From Candidatus Zhuqueibacterota bacterium 4484_87 (GTDB lineage: Bacteria; Zhuqueibacterota; Zhuqueibacteria; Thermofontimicrobiales; Thermofontimicrobiaceae): a DNA stretch of 18,675 nucleotides. The stretch spans positions 1-18,675 of the forward strand of contig NATN01000065.1 of the NCBI GenBank assembly GCA_002085355.1, in the 5' to 3' direction. The notes beneath the pieces are model-generated. The model was not told the DNA's origin. It made no database searches and saw nothing but the letters and a program-made list of their open reading frames with translations. Both the position numbers and the translations under genes were made by a program. This document shows positions 1 to 6,549 of the stretch, piece by piece (the first letter of the stretch is position 1; each line of letters begins with the position of its first letter).

Positions 1-77
1 CGCACAATGGCGATTGCTCCTTGGCCAAACGGTGTTGCAATCGCTGCAATTGTATCTTCAGTTTCATATTTTTTCAT
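1..77 (-). CDS. mnmE: tRNA modification GTPase MnmE, N-terminal fragment
   Basis: Only the first 25 codons are inside the window; the gene continues beyond the left edge. The product begins MKKYETEDTIAAIATPFGQG and then AIAIVR. This is the conserved start of the MnmE (TrmE) N-terminal tetrahydrofolate-binding domain, usually DTIAAIATPxGxGAIAIVR. In the family, MnmE works with MnmG to modify the wobble uridine of certain tRNAs. The position after yidC in the rpmH-rnpA-yidD-yidC series is the common bacterial order. The upstream sequence shows no strong ribosome binding site, and a terminator-like hairpin lies only about 20 bases before the start codon. The rest of the protein, including the GTPase domain, cannot be judged. 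Confidence 0.88.
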   Translation of the reverse strand, partial: MKKYETEDTIAAIATPFGQGAIAIV

Positions 78-98
78 AAACTAAACTGTCTAATATAC

Positions 99-129
99 AA
101 AAAGCCCCACCAGAGTCATAGGGCTTTTT
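99..129 (-). terminator. Intrinsic terminator between yidC and mnmE
   Basis: A 9-bp inverted repeat (AAAAAGCCC at 99-107, GGGCTTTTT at 121-129) encloses a 13-base loop. On the minus strand, downstream of yidC, the GC stem is followed directly by a run of T. The A run on the other side gives the same shape on the plus strand, so it could act in both directions. It ends the rpmH-rnpA-yidD-yidC transcript and probably allows some read-through into mnmE. Confidence 0.8.
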
Positions 130-155
130 GAGATGAACAAAATTTTACTCAAATT

Positions 156-2024
156 CTATTTTCGGTTTCTTTTCTTTTTCTTTTGATTAACAGGATTTAT
201 GACTACTGGTTTTGTAATCACCTTTTGCTCTGGTGTCGACTGCACTTCTGGAACATATTTTTGCTGTATTATAGAAAACAGATTAAACAGCGTGTAGTAC
301 AAATTCAGTCCGCTGGGGAATGAATTGAATAAAAGTGTAAAAAAAGCGGGCATCATGTAAACCATTGCTTTTTGTTTTGGGTCGCGCATGGTCATTTTTT
401 GTTGCAAAAACATTGTGATACCCATTAAAATTGGAAGCACATTCACTAAATTTCCGTAAAACGGAATTGAGAATGGCAACACTGCTATTGTATCCGGTGC
501 GGATAAATCTTTGATCCACCAGATAAATGATGCATCGCGCAATTCAATTGTATTTCGAAAAATGATAAAAATTGCAAACAGCAAAGGCATTTGCAGCAAT
601 TGAGGCAAACATCCGCTTACAGGATTCACTCCTTCTTCCTTGTACAGCTTCATCGTTTCTTTATTGAGCCGCTGCGGATCTTTGCTGTATTTTTCTTTCA
701 ATTCATTTAGTTTTGGCTGCAAACTTTGCATACGGTGCATGGAAACATAACTTTTCCGCGTCAAAGGCCAGACAATAACCTTAATCAAAATAGCAAAAAG
801 AATCAACACTAAACCGTAATTGGGAATGAAATGGTGCATAAAAATAAATATTCTCAACACCAATTTGGAAAACGGGCGAATCAGGGACATGCCGAAATCC
901 ATCAGCTTTGCCAAGGTGGGATGATATTTTTTGAGCCGAAAATAATCCATCGGTCCCACATAAACCCGATAACCCTGAGTTACAATATTTGCATTTGTCG
1001 GCGGTAACTGATTTTTTAATCGAATCGCGTACTTCTTCAATACTCGATCTTTTAAATCTTTATCATTGTAAATAGTTGAAGTTTCTCCATACAGCGTGGG
1101 CTCAATCTCTTTATCCGTCTCCGGAAGAATAATCATCGTGAAATATTTAGTACGAATCGCTGTCCAATCTACAGAACCGCTAAAATCAGAACGGTGCTTT
1201 CTAACGCCGGGTTTCTCCGGTAATTTCAATTCTTCTTTTTCATCTCCCTGATAGACGTATGCTTTGGAATAATTGACATCTTCCTTGCTGATATGTCCCA
1301 GATAGTCAAGTTCTGTATATTTGAGACCCGATTCCCAATTAAGAAAATAAATACCATCGTCAAAAAAGTTCCTCAAATTGACTAAAGTAACATCTAAATC
1401 AATAATATATTCATCCCGGTGAAAAACCATCCTTTTGATAATTTTACGATCATTTCCTAAATCAAGAGTTAATTTTAGCGTGTCAGTTAAATTATCGCCA
1501 GAAAAGTCTATTTTTTGTTTATTTGGAATAAATAATGCATTATAAGTATTGAGAGTGTCGCCTTTGTAAATGAAGGCAATTCCCAAATTTCCATAACCAT
1601 TGTCTTGAATTAATTCCACCTTCTGATCGCCATCGTAATTGTATTTTTTTAGCGTCCACTGTGAAATAACTCCACCTTTAGGCGAAATCTTTGCCACATA
1701 AACGTCTGTTTCAATTTCAATATCATGGTAATTTGTCGTCTCTCCGGTATTTAAAATATCCTCGAAGGGGTTTGTTTTTAAATTTCTTTTTTGCTCTGCA
1801 ACTTGCTCGGTCGCTACAGCCGCGACAGGCGCGGATTTTTGCAATTCAGTTTCCGCTCCCGGAATAAGCGAATCTTTTGCCTTCGATTTTGTTGTATCTT
1901 GCGTTACATGTTGAAGCTGATTTTTAGGCGTCACTTTTAATATTTTTTTCTGATAAAAATCTGTCTGCATGAGCACAAGAATCAAGCCAATTAAGACAAA
2001 CGCAATTATTGTTTTTTTATCCAT
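156..2024 (-). CDS. yidC: Membrane protein insertase YidC
   Basis: YidC inserts and folds inner-membrane proteins, alone or with the Sec translocon. At 622 residues this is the long Gram-negative form. It has an N-terminal signal anchor (about residues 6-20), a low-complexity linker, a large periplasmic beta domain (about 100-360), and the conserved five-helix core from about residue 380. In the core, the stretch around PNYGL (401-405) and WPLTRKSY (419-426), the coiled region QPKLNELKEKYSKDPQR, and GVNPVSGCLPQLLQMP are family signatures. Lys415 sits where E. coli YidC has the groove arginine Arg366, so the positive charge is kept. The tail is strongly basic (KKKKRNRK), as is common for ribosome contact. 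The start codon lies 27 bases after the yidD stop, fitting one transcript with rpmH, rnpA and yidD. Confidence 0.97.
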   Translation of the reverse strand: MDKKTIIAFVLIGLILVLMQTDFYQKKILKVTPKNQLQHVTQDTTKSKAKDSLIPGAETELQKSAPVAAVATEQVAEQKRNLKTNPFEDILNTGETTNYHDIEIETDVYVAKISPKGGVISQWTLKKYNYDGDQKVELIQDNGYGNLGIAFIYKGDTLNTYNALFIPNKQKIDFSGDNLTDTLKLTLDLGNDRKIIKRMVFHRDEYIIDLDVTLVNLRNFFDDGIYFLNWESGLKYTELDYLGHISKEDVNYSKAYVYQGDEKEELKLPEKPGVRKHRSDFSGSVDWTAIRTKYFTMIILPETDKEIEPTLYGETSTIYNDKDLKDRVLKKYAIRLKNQLPPTNANIVTQGYRVYVGPMDYFRLKKYHPTLAKLMDFGMSLIRPFSKLVLRIFIFMHHFIPNYGLVLILFAILIKVIVWPLTRKSYVSMHRMQSLQPKLNELKEKYSKDPQRLNKETMKLYKEEGVNPVSGCLPQLLQMPLLFAIFIIFRNTIELRDASFIWWIKDLSAPDTIAVLPFSIPFYGNLVNVLPILMGITMFLQQKMTMRDPKQKAMVYMMPAFFTLLFNSFPSGLNLYYTLFNLFSIIQQKYVPEVQSTPEQKVITKPVVINPVNQKKKKRNRK

Positions 2025-2051
2025 TGATTAAACCCAATTTTTTTTAGTGAA

Positions 2052-2261
2052 TTATTTTACCGGATCGTACCCGCCCTTATTGAAAGGGTTACATCTCAGC
2101 ACACGCCAAATTGCCATGAGCAATCCTTTTAGCGCGCCGTGCTTTTGAATTGCTTGAAAAGAATATTCTGAGCACGTTGGATAGAAACGACAGGATGGTA
2201 AAAAAAAAGGCGAAATCGCCTTTTGATAAAACCGAATAACAAACATGAACACATATTTCAT
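2052..2261 (-). CDS. yidD: Membrane protein insertion efficiency factor YidD
   Basis: A small protein of about 69 residues and the YidD family, which helps membrane-protein insertion next to YidC. The hallmark motifs are present: RFYQKAISP, then SCRFYPTCSEYS with its cysteines, then GGYDPVK at the end. The N-terminus (MKYVFMFVIRFYQK) is the expected amphipathic helix. A GTG at 2270 could add three residues, but the ATG at 2261 is preferred. It follows the A/G-rich AAAAGAAG at a normal distance and gives the usual family N-terminus. It lies between rnpA and yidC in the standard order. Confidence 0.95.
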   Translation of the reverse strand: MKYVFMFVIRFYQKAISPFFLPSCRFYPTCSEYSFQAIQKHGALKGLLMAIWRVLRCNPFNKGGYDPVK

Positions 2262-2332
2262 AACAATCACTTCTTTTAAAATGTTTGTTCAGTTAATTAA
2301 AAATCAAAACAAAAATAAATTAAGGGAACCAG

Positions 2333-2713
2333 TTATTCGTTTACATTATTGAGTCGTGTTAATTCAGCGACTGCTTGTAAAATTTCATTTTTTAATTCTT
2401 GAAAATTATAACTCGTTCCCCTTGCCAGCAAAATGTAATGATAATTGTCAGGGAAAATATTTTTATTCAGACGATAAATTTCTCTTAATTTTCGTTTCAG
2501 TCTATTTCTGAGAACAGCTTTTCTTACTTTTTTCGAAACGACAAACCCAATTTTTTTTTCATTAGCTTGTAAAAAAAACAGAATGGTATGGGACTTTTGT
2601 ATCGAAATTCCTTTTTGAAAGACGCGGTCGAACGATCTATATCCTCTCAAAATTTCTACTTTAGGAAGCCGCGCCTCATTTTTAAAGTCCCCATACCAAT
2701 TTTTTTTACTCAT
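2333..2713 (-). CDS. rnpA: Ribonuclease P protein component
   Basis: RnpA is the protein subunit of RNase P, which works with the catalytic RNA to trim the 5' leader of precursor tRNAs. The 126-residue product has the family core: RGYRSFDRVFQKG near the N-terminus, IGFVVSKKVRKAV (about 55-67), and the RNA-binding signature RNRLKRKLRE (69-78). The start codon ATG at 2713 overlaps the last bases of rpmH by 8 bases in a different frame, so translation is probably coupled. A basic N-terminal extension (MSKKNWYGDFKNEARLPK) precedes the core. The RNase P RNA gene is not seen in this window. Confidence 0.96.
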   Translation of the reverse strand: MSKKNWYGDFKNEARLPKVEILRGYRSFDRVFQKGISIQKSHTILFFLQANEKKIGFVVSKKVRKAVLRNRLKRKLREIYRLNKNIFPDNYHYILLARGTSYNFQELKNEILQAVAELTRLNNVNE

Positions 2714-2849
2714 CGCTGACAGTTAATTTCTTTCGTCCTTTAGCTCGACGACGTTTCAACACGAGTCTTCCGGCCTTGGAGCTCATGCGCGCGCGAAACC
2801 CGTGTTTATTCACTCTTTTTCTGTTACTTGGTTGAAAAGTCCTTTTCAT
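2706..2849 (-). CDS. rpmH: 50S ribosomal protein L34
   Basis: A 47-residue, very basic protein that I translated directly because it is short. It begins MKRTFQPSNRKRVNKHGFRA and continues RMSSKAGRLVLKRRRAKGRK before ending KLTVSDE. This is L34, a component of the large ribosomal subunit, with the conserved TFQPS, HGFRARM and GRxVLxxRRxKGRxxL blocks. A clear ribosome binding site (AGAGGTGA, 2857-2864) lies 7 bases before the ATG. It is the first gene of the minus-strand operon rpmH-rnpA-yidD-yidC, transcribed away from the origin. The final codons overlap the rnpA start. Confidence 0.96.
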   Translation of the reverse strand: MKRTFQPSNRKRVNKHGFRARMSSKAGRLVLKRRRAKGRKKLTVSDE

Positions 2850-2906
2850 TTCTCTTTCACCTCTTCTTTCTATTCAAATTTTATTATTCTCTTTATTCAA
2901 ACCCTA

Positions 2907-2935
2907 AAAATATTAATAATATTGGAAAAAGTCAA
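2907..2935 (-). promoter_or_regulatory. Candidate promoter of the rpmH operon
   Basis: On the minus strand, TTGACT (2935-2930) is separated by 17 bases from TATTTT (2912-2907). This matches a housekeeping sigma factor layout (-35 5/6, -10 4/6). It would start transcription near 2900, about 50 bases before rpmH. In such AT-rich DNA a -10 match is weak evidence alone; the -35 and spacing are what support the call. Confidence 0.5.
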
Positions 2936-3136
2936 GTTTTTTTTCAGGTTATTTGATTTTCAGAAATGAAAAATTTGATATATAAATTTTTCCAGATTTA
3001 TCATTGACTTTAATATATTTTTTTTTAAATTATTAAAGTGGGATGTACCTTCCTCTATTTGAGAAATTGTGGATAACTACAACGAATATTAATTCAGTTT
3101 TTCTCAATCCAACTTTCCTTAAACAGGAATTCCGTG

Positions 3137-3169
3137 AAACCAATAAAATTTACGTTTTTTTATTGGTTT
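3137..3169. repeat. 12-bp perfect inverted repeat in the origin region
   Basis: AAACCAATAAAA (3137-3148) is repeated in inverted form as TTTTATTGGTTT (3158-3169) around a 9-base spacer. The stem is AT-rich with a CC/GG core, and no long T run follows on either strand, so it does not look like a standard terminator. It sits between the first DnaA box and the dnaA promoter. It could be a protein-binding operator or a structural element of the origin; the function is unknown. Confidence 0.7.
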
Positions 3170-3186
3170 AATTTATTATTTATTAA

Positions 3187-3214
3187 TTAACTTATCTATA
3201 TTTTATGCTATAAT
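3187..3214 (+). promoter_or_regulatory. Candidate dnaA promoter
   Basis: TTAACT (3187-3192) and a perfect TATAAT (3209-3214) are separated by 16 bases, with TGC immediately upstream of the -10 forming an extended -10 element. Transcription would begin near 3221, leaving a leader of about 125 bases. The DnaA boxes at 3295-3314 fall within that leader, which fits repression of dnaA by its own product. Confidence 0.55.
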
Positions 3215-3294
3215 TAGAAATATTCTTTGTTTTCTACCTATTAAATTTTCGCATTTTTTTTAAGTTTTCAATTTTTATAATTTTAGCATCTGGT

Positions 3295-3314
3295 TGTTGA
3301 TAAGTTGTGGATAA
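3295..3314 (-). promoter_or_regulatory. Paired DnaA boxes in the dnaA leader
   Basis: Two tandem minus-strand boxes: TGTTGATAA (3295-3303, one mismatch) and TGTGGATAA (3306-3314, perfect). They lie 33 bases before the dnaA start codon and downstream of the candidate promoter, in the usual place for autoregulation of dnaA. Confidence 0.75.
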
Positions 3315-3346
3315 TGTGGCTAAAATATAAATCATGAGGTTATAAA

Positions 3347-4711
3347 ATGGCACTAAATTATGTGGATATTTGGGCGAAACTTTTAGACTTCATTCGACCA
3401 AAATTAAACGAACAAGCATTTATGACATGGTTTCATCCCATCAAACCTGTCGCCCTGAATAATAACCGATTGACTGTTCAGGTGCCCAGTAAATTCTTCT
3501 ATGAATTTTTAGAAGCACATTACAAAGAAATTATCGATAACGCCTTAATTGAAACTATCGGAGATGATGCTAAAATTGAGTATTCCGTAGTCGTTGATCA
3601 AACACCTTCGGAAGATGTTCACCCCCTCCCTTCTGATTTGCCGAAGGGAAAACCAGATAATGGTTCACTTTATTTGAACGGTTTAAATGAAAGATATACG
3701 TTTGAAAATTTTGTCGAAGGGAATAACAATCAGTTTGCGCGCGCCGCTTCGTTGGCTGTCGCGAACAATCCTGGCGGGACCAGTTTTAATCCTCTGGTGA
3801 TTTACGGTGGCGTTGGTCTTGGTAAGACGCATTTAATCCAAGCCATTGGCAATTATCTATTGTATCAGGGAAACGGTAAGGGCAAACGGGTGCTTTATGT
3901 ATCCAGCGAAAAATTCACAATTGATTTTATTGATTCAATTCAAAATAATAAAATGATGGAATTCAGTAATCTCTATCGTAACGTTGATGTATTGTTAGTA
4001 GATGATATTCAATTTCTCACAAACAAAGAAAGAACTCAGGAGGAGTTCTTTCATACATTCAATACTATTCATCAAAATAAAAAACAGATAGTACTCACAT
4101 CTGACAAACCTCCTAAAGAACTAAAGGGGATTGAAGACCGGCTTATCTCTCGTTTTCAGTGGGGGTTGGTGACCGATATTCAAGCACCGGATTTGGAAAC
4201 GCGCATTGCTATTTTGCAGAAAAAAGCCGCGGAAAATCAACTCACCCTCCCAAAAGAAATCATTCATCTATTCGCTACAAATATTACCTCCAATATTCGC
4301 GAATTGGAAGGCTCATTAATTCGATTATTAGCTGCTTCTTCATTAACCGGAAAAGATATCAATTTAGACTTAGCGAAAAGCGTATTAAAAGATCTCCGTT
4401 TGGGAAGAAAAAAACAAATCAGCATCGAAGACATTCAGCGAATTGTATGCGATCATTTTGGTATTCCGGAAGATTTAATCCGTGCTAAAAACAGGAAAAA
4501 AGAAATTGCCCAGGCACGTCAAATTGCAATGTATCTTTGTAAAAAACACACCCATCACAGCTATATCACAATCGGCTTGCATTTTGGGGGTAGAGACCAT
4601 TCTACAGTAATTCATGCAATTAAAACAGTCGAATCTTCGACAAAAACCGATAAAAAATCACAAGAAACAGTCCAGGCATTAAACCAAAAAATTGAGTTGG
4701 AAAGCATCTAA
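3347..4711 (+). CDS. dnaA: Chromosomal replication initiator protein DnaA
   Basis: DnaA binds DnaA boxes at oriC, forms an ATP-dependent filament and melts the adjacent AT-rich DNA. The 454-residue protein has all four domains. Domain I covers about residues 1-85, and a short linker (domain II) about 86-112. The AAA+ domain III carries Walker A GGVGLGKT (154-161), Walker B VLLVDD (215-220) and the SRF segment with Arg269. The helix-turn-helix domain IV has the signature FGGRDHSTVIHA (413-424) that reads the box. The length and start (MALNYVDIWAKLLD) are normal, with an AGG-containing site upstream of the ATG. It stands alone between the two halves of the origin, has a terminator immediately after it, and its leader carries DnaA boxes. 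Confidence 0.98.
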   Translation: MALNYVDIWAKLLDFIRPKLNEQAFMTWFHPIKPVALNNNRLTVQVPSKFFYEFLEAHYKEIIDNALIETIGDDAKIEYSVVVDQTPSEDVHPLPSDLPKGKPDNGSLYLNGLNERYTFENFVEGNNNQFARAASLAVANNPGGTSFNPLVIYGGVGLGKTHLIQAIGNYLLYQGNGKGKRVLYVSSEKFTIDFIDSIQNNKMMEFSNLYRNVDVLLVDDIQFLTNKERTQEEFFHTFNTIHQNKKQIVLTSDKPPKELKGIEDRLISRFQWGLVTDIQAPDLETRIAILQKKAAENQLTLPKEIIHLFATNITSNIRELEGSLIRLLAASSLTGKDINLDLAKSVLKDLRLGRKKQISIEDIQRIVCDHFGIPEDLIRAKNRKKEIAQARQIAMYLCKKHTHHSYITIGLHFGGRDHSTVIHAIKTVESSTKTDKKSQETVQALNQKIELESI

Positions 4712-4746
4712 CTGTCGATTGATAGATTTTCGCATATCTATTTGGA

Positions 4747-4788
4747 CGTCCGAAGCATTATTTATTTCTTTGGACGTTTTTTATTTAT
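4747..4788 (+). terminator. Intrinsic terminator after dnaA
   Basis: CGTCCGAAG (4747-4755) pairs with CTTTGGACG (4768-4776); one G-U pair in RNA keeps a 9-bp stem. A T run (TTTTTTATTT) follows directly. It lies about 35 bases after the dnaA stop and would separate dnaA transcription from the origin boxes and the dnaN operon. Confidence 0.75.
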
Positions 4789-4841
4789 AAAAATTGCTCG
4801 TAAAATTTCATGCCAAACTCAAAATTTAAATCGAATAAGTT

Positions 4842-4865
4842 ATCCACTCTCAAAAATGAGTGGAT
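4842..4865. repeat. Inverted repeat made by two facing DnaA boxes
   Basis: ATCCACTC (4842-4849) and GAGTGGAT (4858-4865) form a perfect 8-bp inverted repeat around TCAAAAAT. The arms include the cores of a plus-strand box (TTATCCACT) and a minus-strand box (TCATCCACT), so two DnaA molecules would bind head to head. No T run follows, so termination is unlikely. Confidence 0.65.
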
Positions 4866-5263
4866 GAAGTTTGACAGCGTTAATTTCCAAACAAACAAGC
4901 CACTATTAAAGTATAAGCTTACTCACATGTTATAAACAATGCAATTTAATTGACAATAATAATATGTGAATAACTAATTACTTTATAGAAGTGTATTTTT
5001 CTTATCCACAACACTTGTGATTTGTTCACATTGAAATCACAAAAAATGTAATGTTATCCACAAAGCAATATTCTTTCTAATAGATTAACTTTATTAAAAT
5101 TATTCAAGTAAATCATTACTTATCCACGCTATACACATCTTTACTATAATAATAAATTTTAAGTATATTTATTTATTAAGAAGATTAACTCAAAGCATTT
5201 ATTTTTATTTCATTAAATAAGATGATAATTAAAGATATGATTGAAAAAATCAATTTATTCACA

Positions 5264-5350
5264 ATCCTCCTTTATTCTTAAATAACAAAAAATCATATTC
5301 AACTCATTCAAAATAAAAAAATTCATTGATAATCTAAAAAATATTTATTA
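5264..5350. other. Candidate DNA unwinding element
   Basis: Immediately after the last DnaA box (5255-5263) and a TCCTCC patch, the sequence is almost entirely A and T, with only a few scattered C and G. It runs into the dnaN promoter. This is the most easily melted segment beside the box cluster and is on the dnaN side, as in many origins where dnaA and dnaN are adjacent. It is inferred from composition and position alone. Confidence 0.5.
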
Positions 5351-5354
5351 TATT
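5326..5354 (+). promoter_or_regulatory. Candidate promoter for dnaN-recF-dciA-gyrB
   Basis: TTGATA (5326-5331) and TATATT (5349-5354) with an ideal 17-base spacer; each hexamer differs from consensus at one position. Transcription would start near 5361 and give a leader of about 45 bases to the dnaN start. It lies inside the AT-rich origin tract, so origin activity and dnaN transcription may influence each other. Confidence 0.6.
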
Positions 5355-5406
5355 AAATGATACTATTTTCCTATCTGAACGTAATGAAATTTACAAGGAG
5401 ATGACC

Positions 5407-6540
5407 ATGCACTTTACAGTTAACAGAAGTGTGATGCAAAAGGGTCTTCAAAAAGTTTTCGGGGTAATTCCCACGAAAACGACCATTCCTATTTTAGAAA
5501 ATGTTCTTTTAGAATTACAAGGCAATCAACTGAAATTGACCGGTACTGATCTGGAAATTTGTACTGCAACAGAAATCGAAGTCAATGGCGACGTTGATGG
5601 CGCCTGCGCAGTTCCGGCTAAAGCTTTCAATGAAATTCTTCGCGAGCTTCCGGATATTCCAATCGATGTGGAGTTGAATGATCAGAATAAAGTCATCATC
5701 AAAACTCCGAATGGAACATATAAATTGACGAGTCAGCCACGCGAAGAATATCCGCGTATTGAATTGGAAGAAGGCGAAGGGCAAATTGAGATCGATGCCA
5801 AGATTTTATCGCGCATGGTTGATAAAACTATTTTTGCCGTCTCCACAGACGAGTTGCGCGTTATTTTGATGTCTGTCTATTTCCAATTTATGGAAGAAGA
5901 ATTTCGTTGCGTGGCAACAGATGGTCATCGATTAGTGCGATTCATCAACTACAAAGTGAAGTCGCCCAATTTCGTAAAAAATGTGCTTGTGCCGACAAAA
6001 GCGTTGTCTCTTTTATTGCGCAATTTGGAAACGCTGGAAAAAGCGGATCAAACAAAAGTAAATGTTTCCATCGGCGAAAATCACATTGTCTTTCGGTTTG
6101 AAGGAACCTTCATTTATTCGAAATTGATCGAAGGGGAATATCCGAAATATGAAAATGTGATTCCTTTAGATAATGATAAAAAATTGATCGTCAACAAGGA
6201 AGAGATAATATCAGCAGCAAAGCGCGTATCAATTTTTTCTAATTCTTTCACTCATCAAGTCAAGTTTATGATTCAGGGCAACAAAATGGACATCAGTTCA
6301 GAAGATGTCGAATTTGGCGGTGAAGGCAATGAACAAATTGATGTTCAATTTGACGGGGACAGTTTAGAAGTTGCTTATAATGGCGTTTATATTCTTGACC
6401 TTTTGCGCCATCTTGATACCGATGAAGTGATTTTTAAACTCAAAGATTCTGTGAGCGCTGCAATTGTTGAGCCGTCGGTACAACTTGAAGGTGAACAATT
6501 GACCATGCTGATCATGCCGATACGTATTAATGAAGGTTAA
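5407..6540 (+). CDS. dnaN: DNA polymerase III beta sliding clamp
   Basis: DnaN forms a dimeric ring around DNA that tethers the replicative polymerase and other repair proteins. The 377-residue product starts MHFTVNRSVMQKGLQKVFGV and shows three similar clamp domains. Recognisable segments are IPTKTTIPILENVLLE, GTDLEI, ATDGHRL in the middle domain and YNGVYILDLL near the end, closing with the typical MLIMPIRINEG. An ATG at 5401 is also in frame, but the ribosome binding site AAGGAG (5395-5400) touches it directly, whereas it is 6 bases before the ATG at 5407, so 5407 is the likelier start. recF follows after 9 bases. Confidence 0.97.
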   Translation: MHFTVNRSVMQKGLQKVFGVIPTKTTIPILENVLLELQGNQLKLTGTDLEICTATEIEVNGDVDGACAVPAKAFNEILRELPDIPIDVELNDQNKVIIKTPNGTYKLTSQPREEYPRIELEEGEGQIEIDAKILSRMVDKTIFAVSTDELRVILMSVYFQFMEEEFRCVATDGHRLVRFINYKVKSPNFVKNVLVPTKALSLLLRNLETLEKADQTKVNVSIGENHIVFRFEGTFIYSKLIEGEYPKYENVIPLDNDKKLIVNKEEIISAAKRVSIFSNSFTHQVKFMIQGNKMDISSEDVEFGGEGNEQIDVQFDGDSLEVAYNGVYILDLLRHLDTDEVIFKLKDSVSAAIVEPSVQLEGEQLTMLIMPIRINEG

Positions 6541-6549
6541 TGTGTTCGC

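Larger units (their letters stand above)
2850..3346. other. oriC: Origin region, left half (rpmH-dnaA intergenic)
   Basis: This non-coding stretch of about 500 bases separates the two divergent gene sets. It holds a perfect DnaA box (TTATCCACA on the minus strand, 3068-3076). Just before dnaA there is a second perfect box (minus strand, 3306-3314) and a one-mismatch box (TTATCAACA, minus strand, 3295-3303), 11 bases apart start to start. It also contains a 12-bp perfect inverted repeat (3137-3169) and promoter-like sequences for both flanking operons. The rpmH-dnaA junction is a classic oriC position, and boxes near the dnaA start usually let DnaA repress its own gene. Boxes are sparser here than on the other side of dnaA, so this half may be regulatory rather than the unwinding site. 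Confidence 0.75.
4712..5406. other. oriC: Origin region, right half (dnaA-dnaN intergenic), main DnaA-box cluster
   Basis: About 690 non-coding, very AT-rich bases. Good DnaA boxes on the plus strand: TTATCCACT 4840-4848, TTATCCACA 5002-5010, TTATCCACA 5054-5062, TTATCCACG 5120-5128, CTATACACA 5129-5137 and TTATTCACA 5255-5263. On the minus strand: TCATCCACT 4859-4867 and TTATTCACA 4965-4973. Weaker matches occur at 4930-4938 (TTATAAACA) and 5022-5030 (TTGTTCACA). The last box is followed by a short C-rich patch (TCCTCC) and then more than 100 bases of nearly pure A/T up to dnaN. The order box, GC patch, AT tract is what a bacterial unwinding region looks like. I judge this the working half of a bipartite origin. 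Confidence 0.85.

Noticed and set aside
78..155. A jag/khpB gene between yidC and mnmE, as in many bacteria
   Set aside because: Only 78 bases separate the genes and they are filled by the terminator; no coding potential is present.
4842..4865. Hairpin as a second dnaA terminator
   Set aside because: No T run follows on either strand and the arms coincide with DnaA boxes.
5082..5190. AGATTAACT occurs twice, exactly 100 bases apart, in the origin
   Set aside because: A 9-base repeat in very AT-rich DNA can arise by chance and there is no third copy or symmetry to support function.
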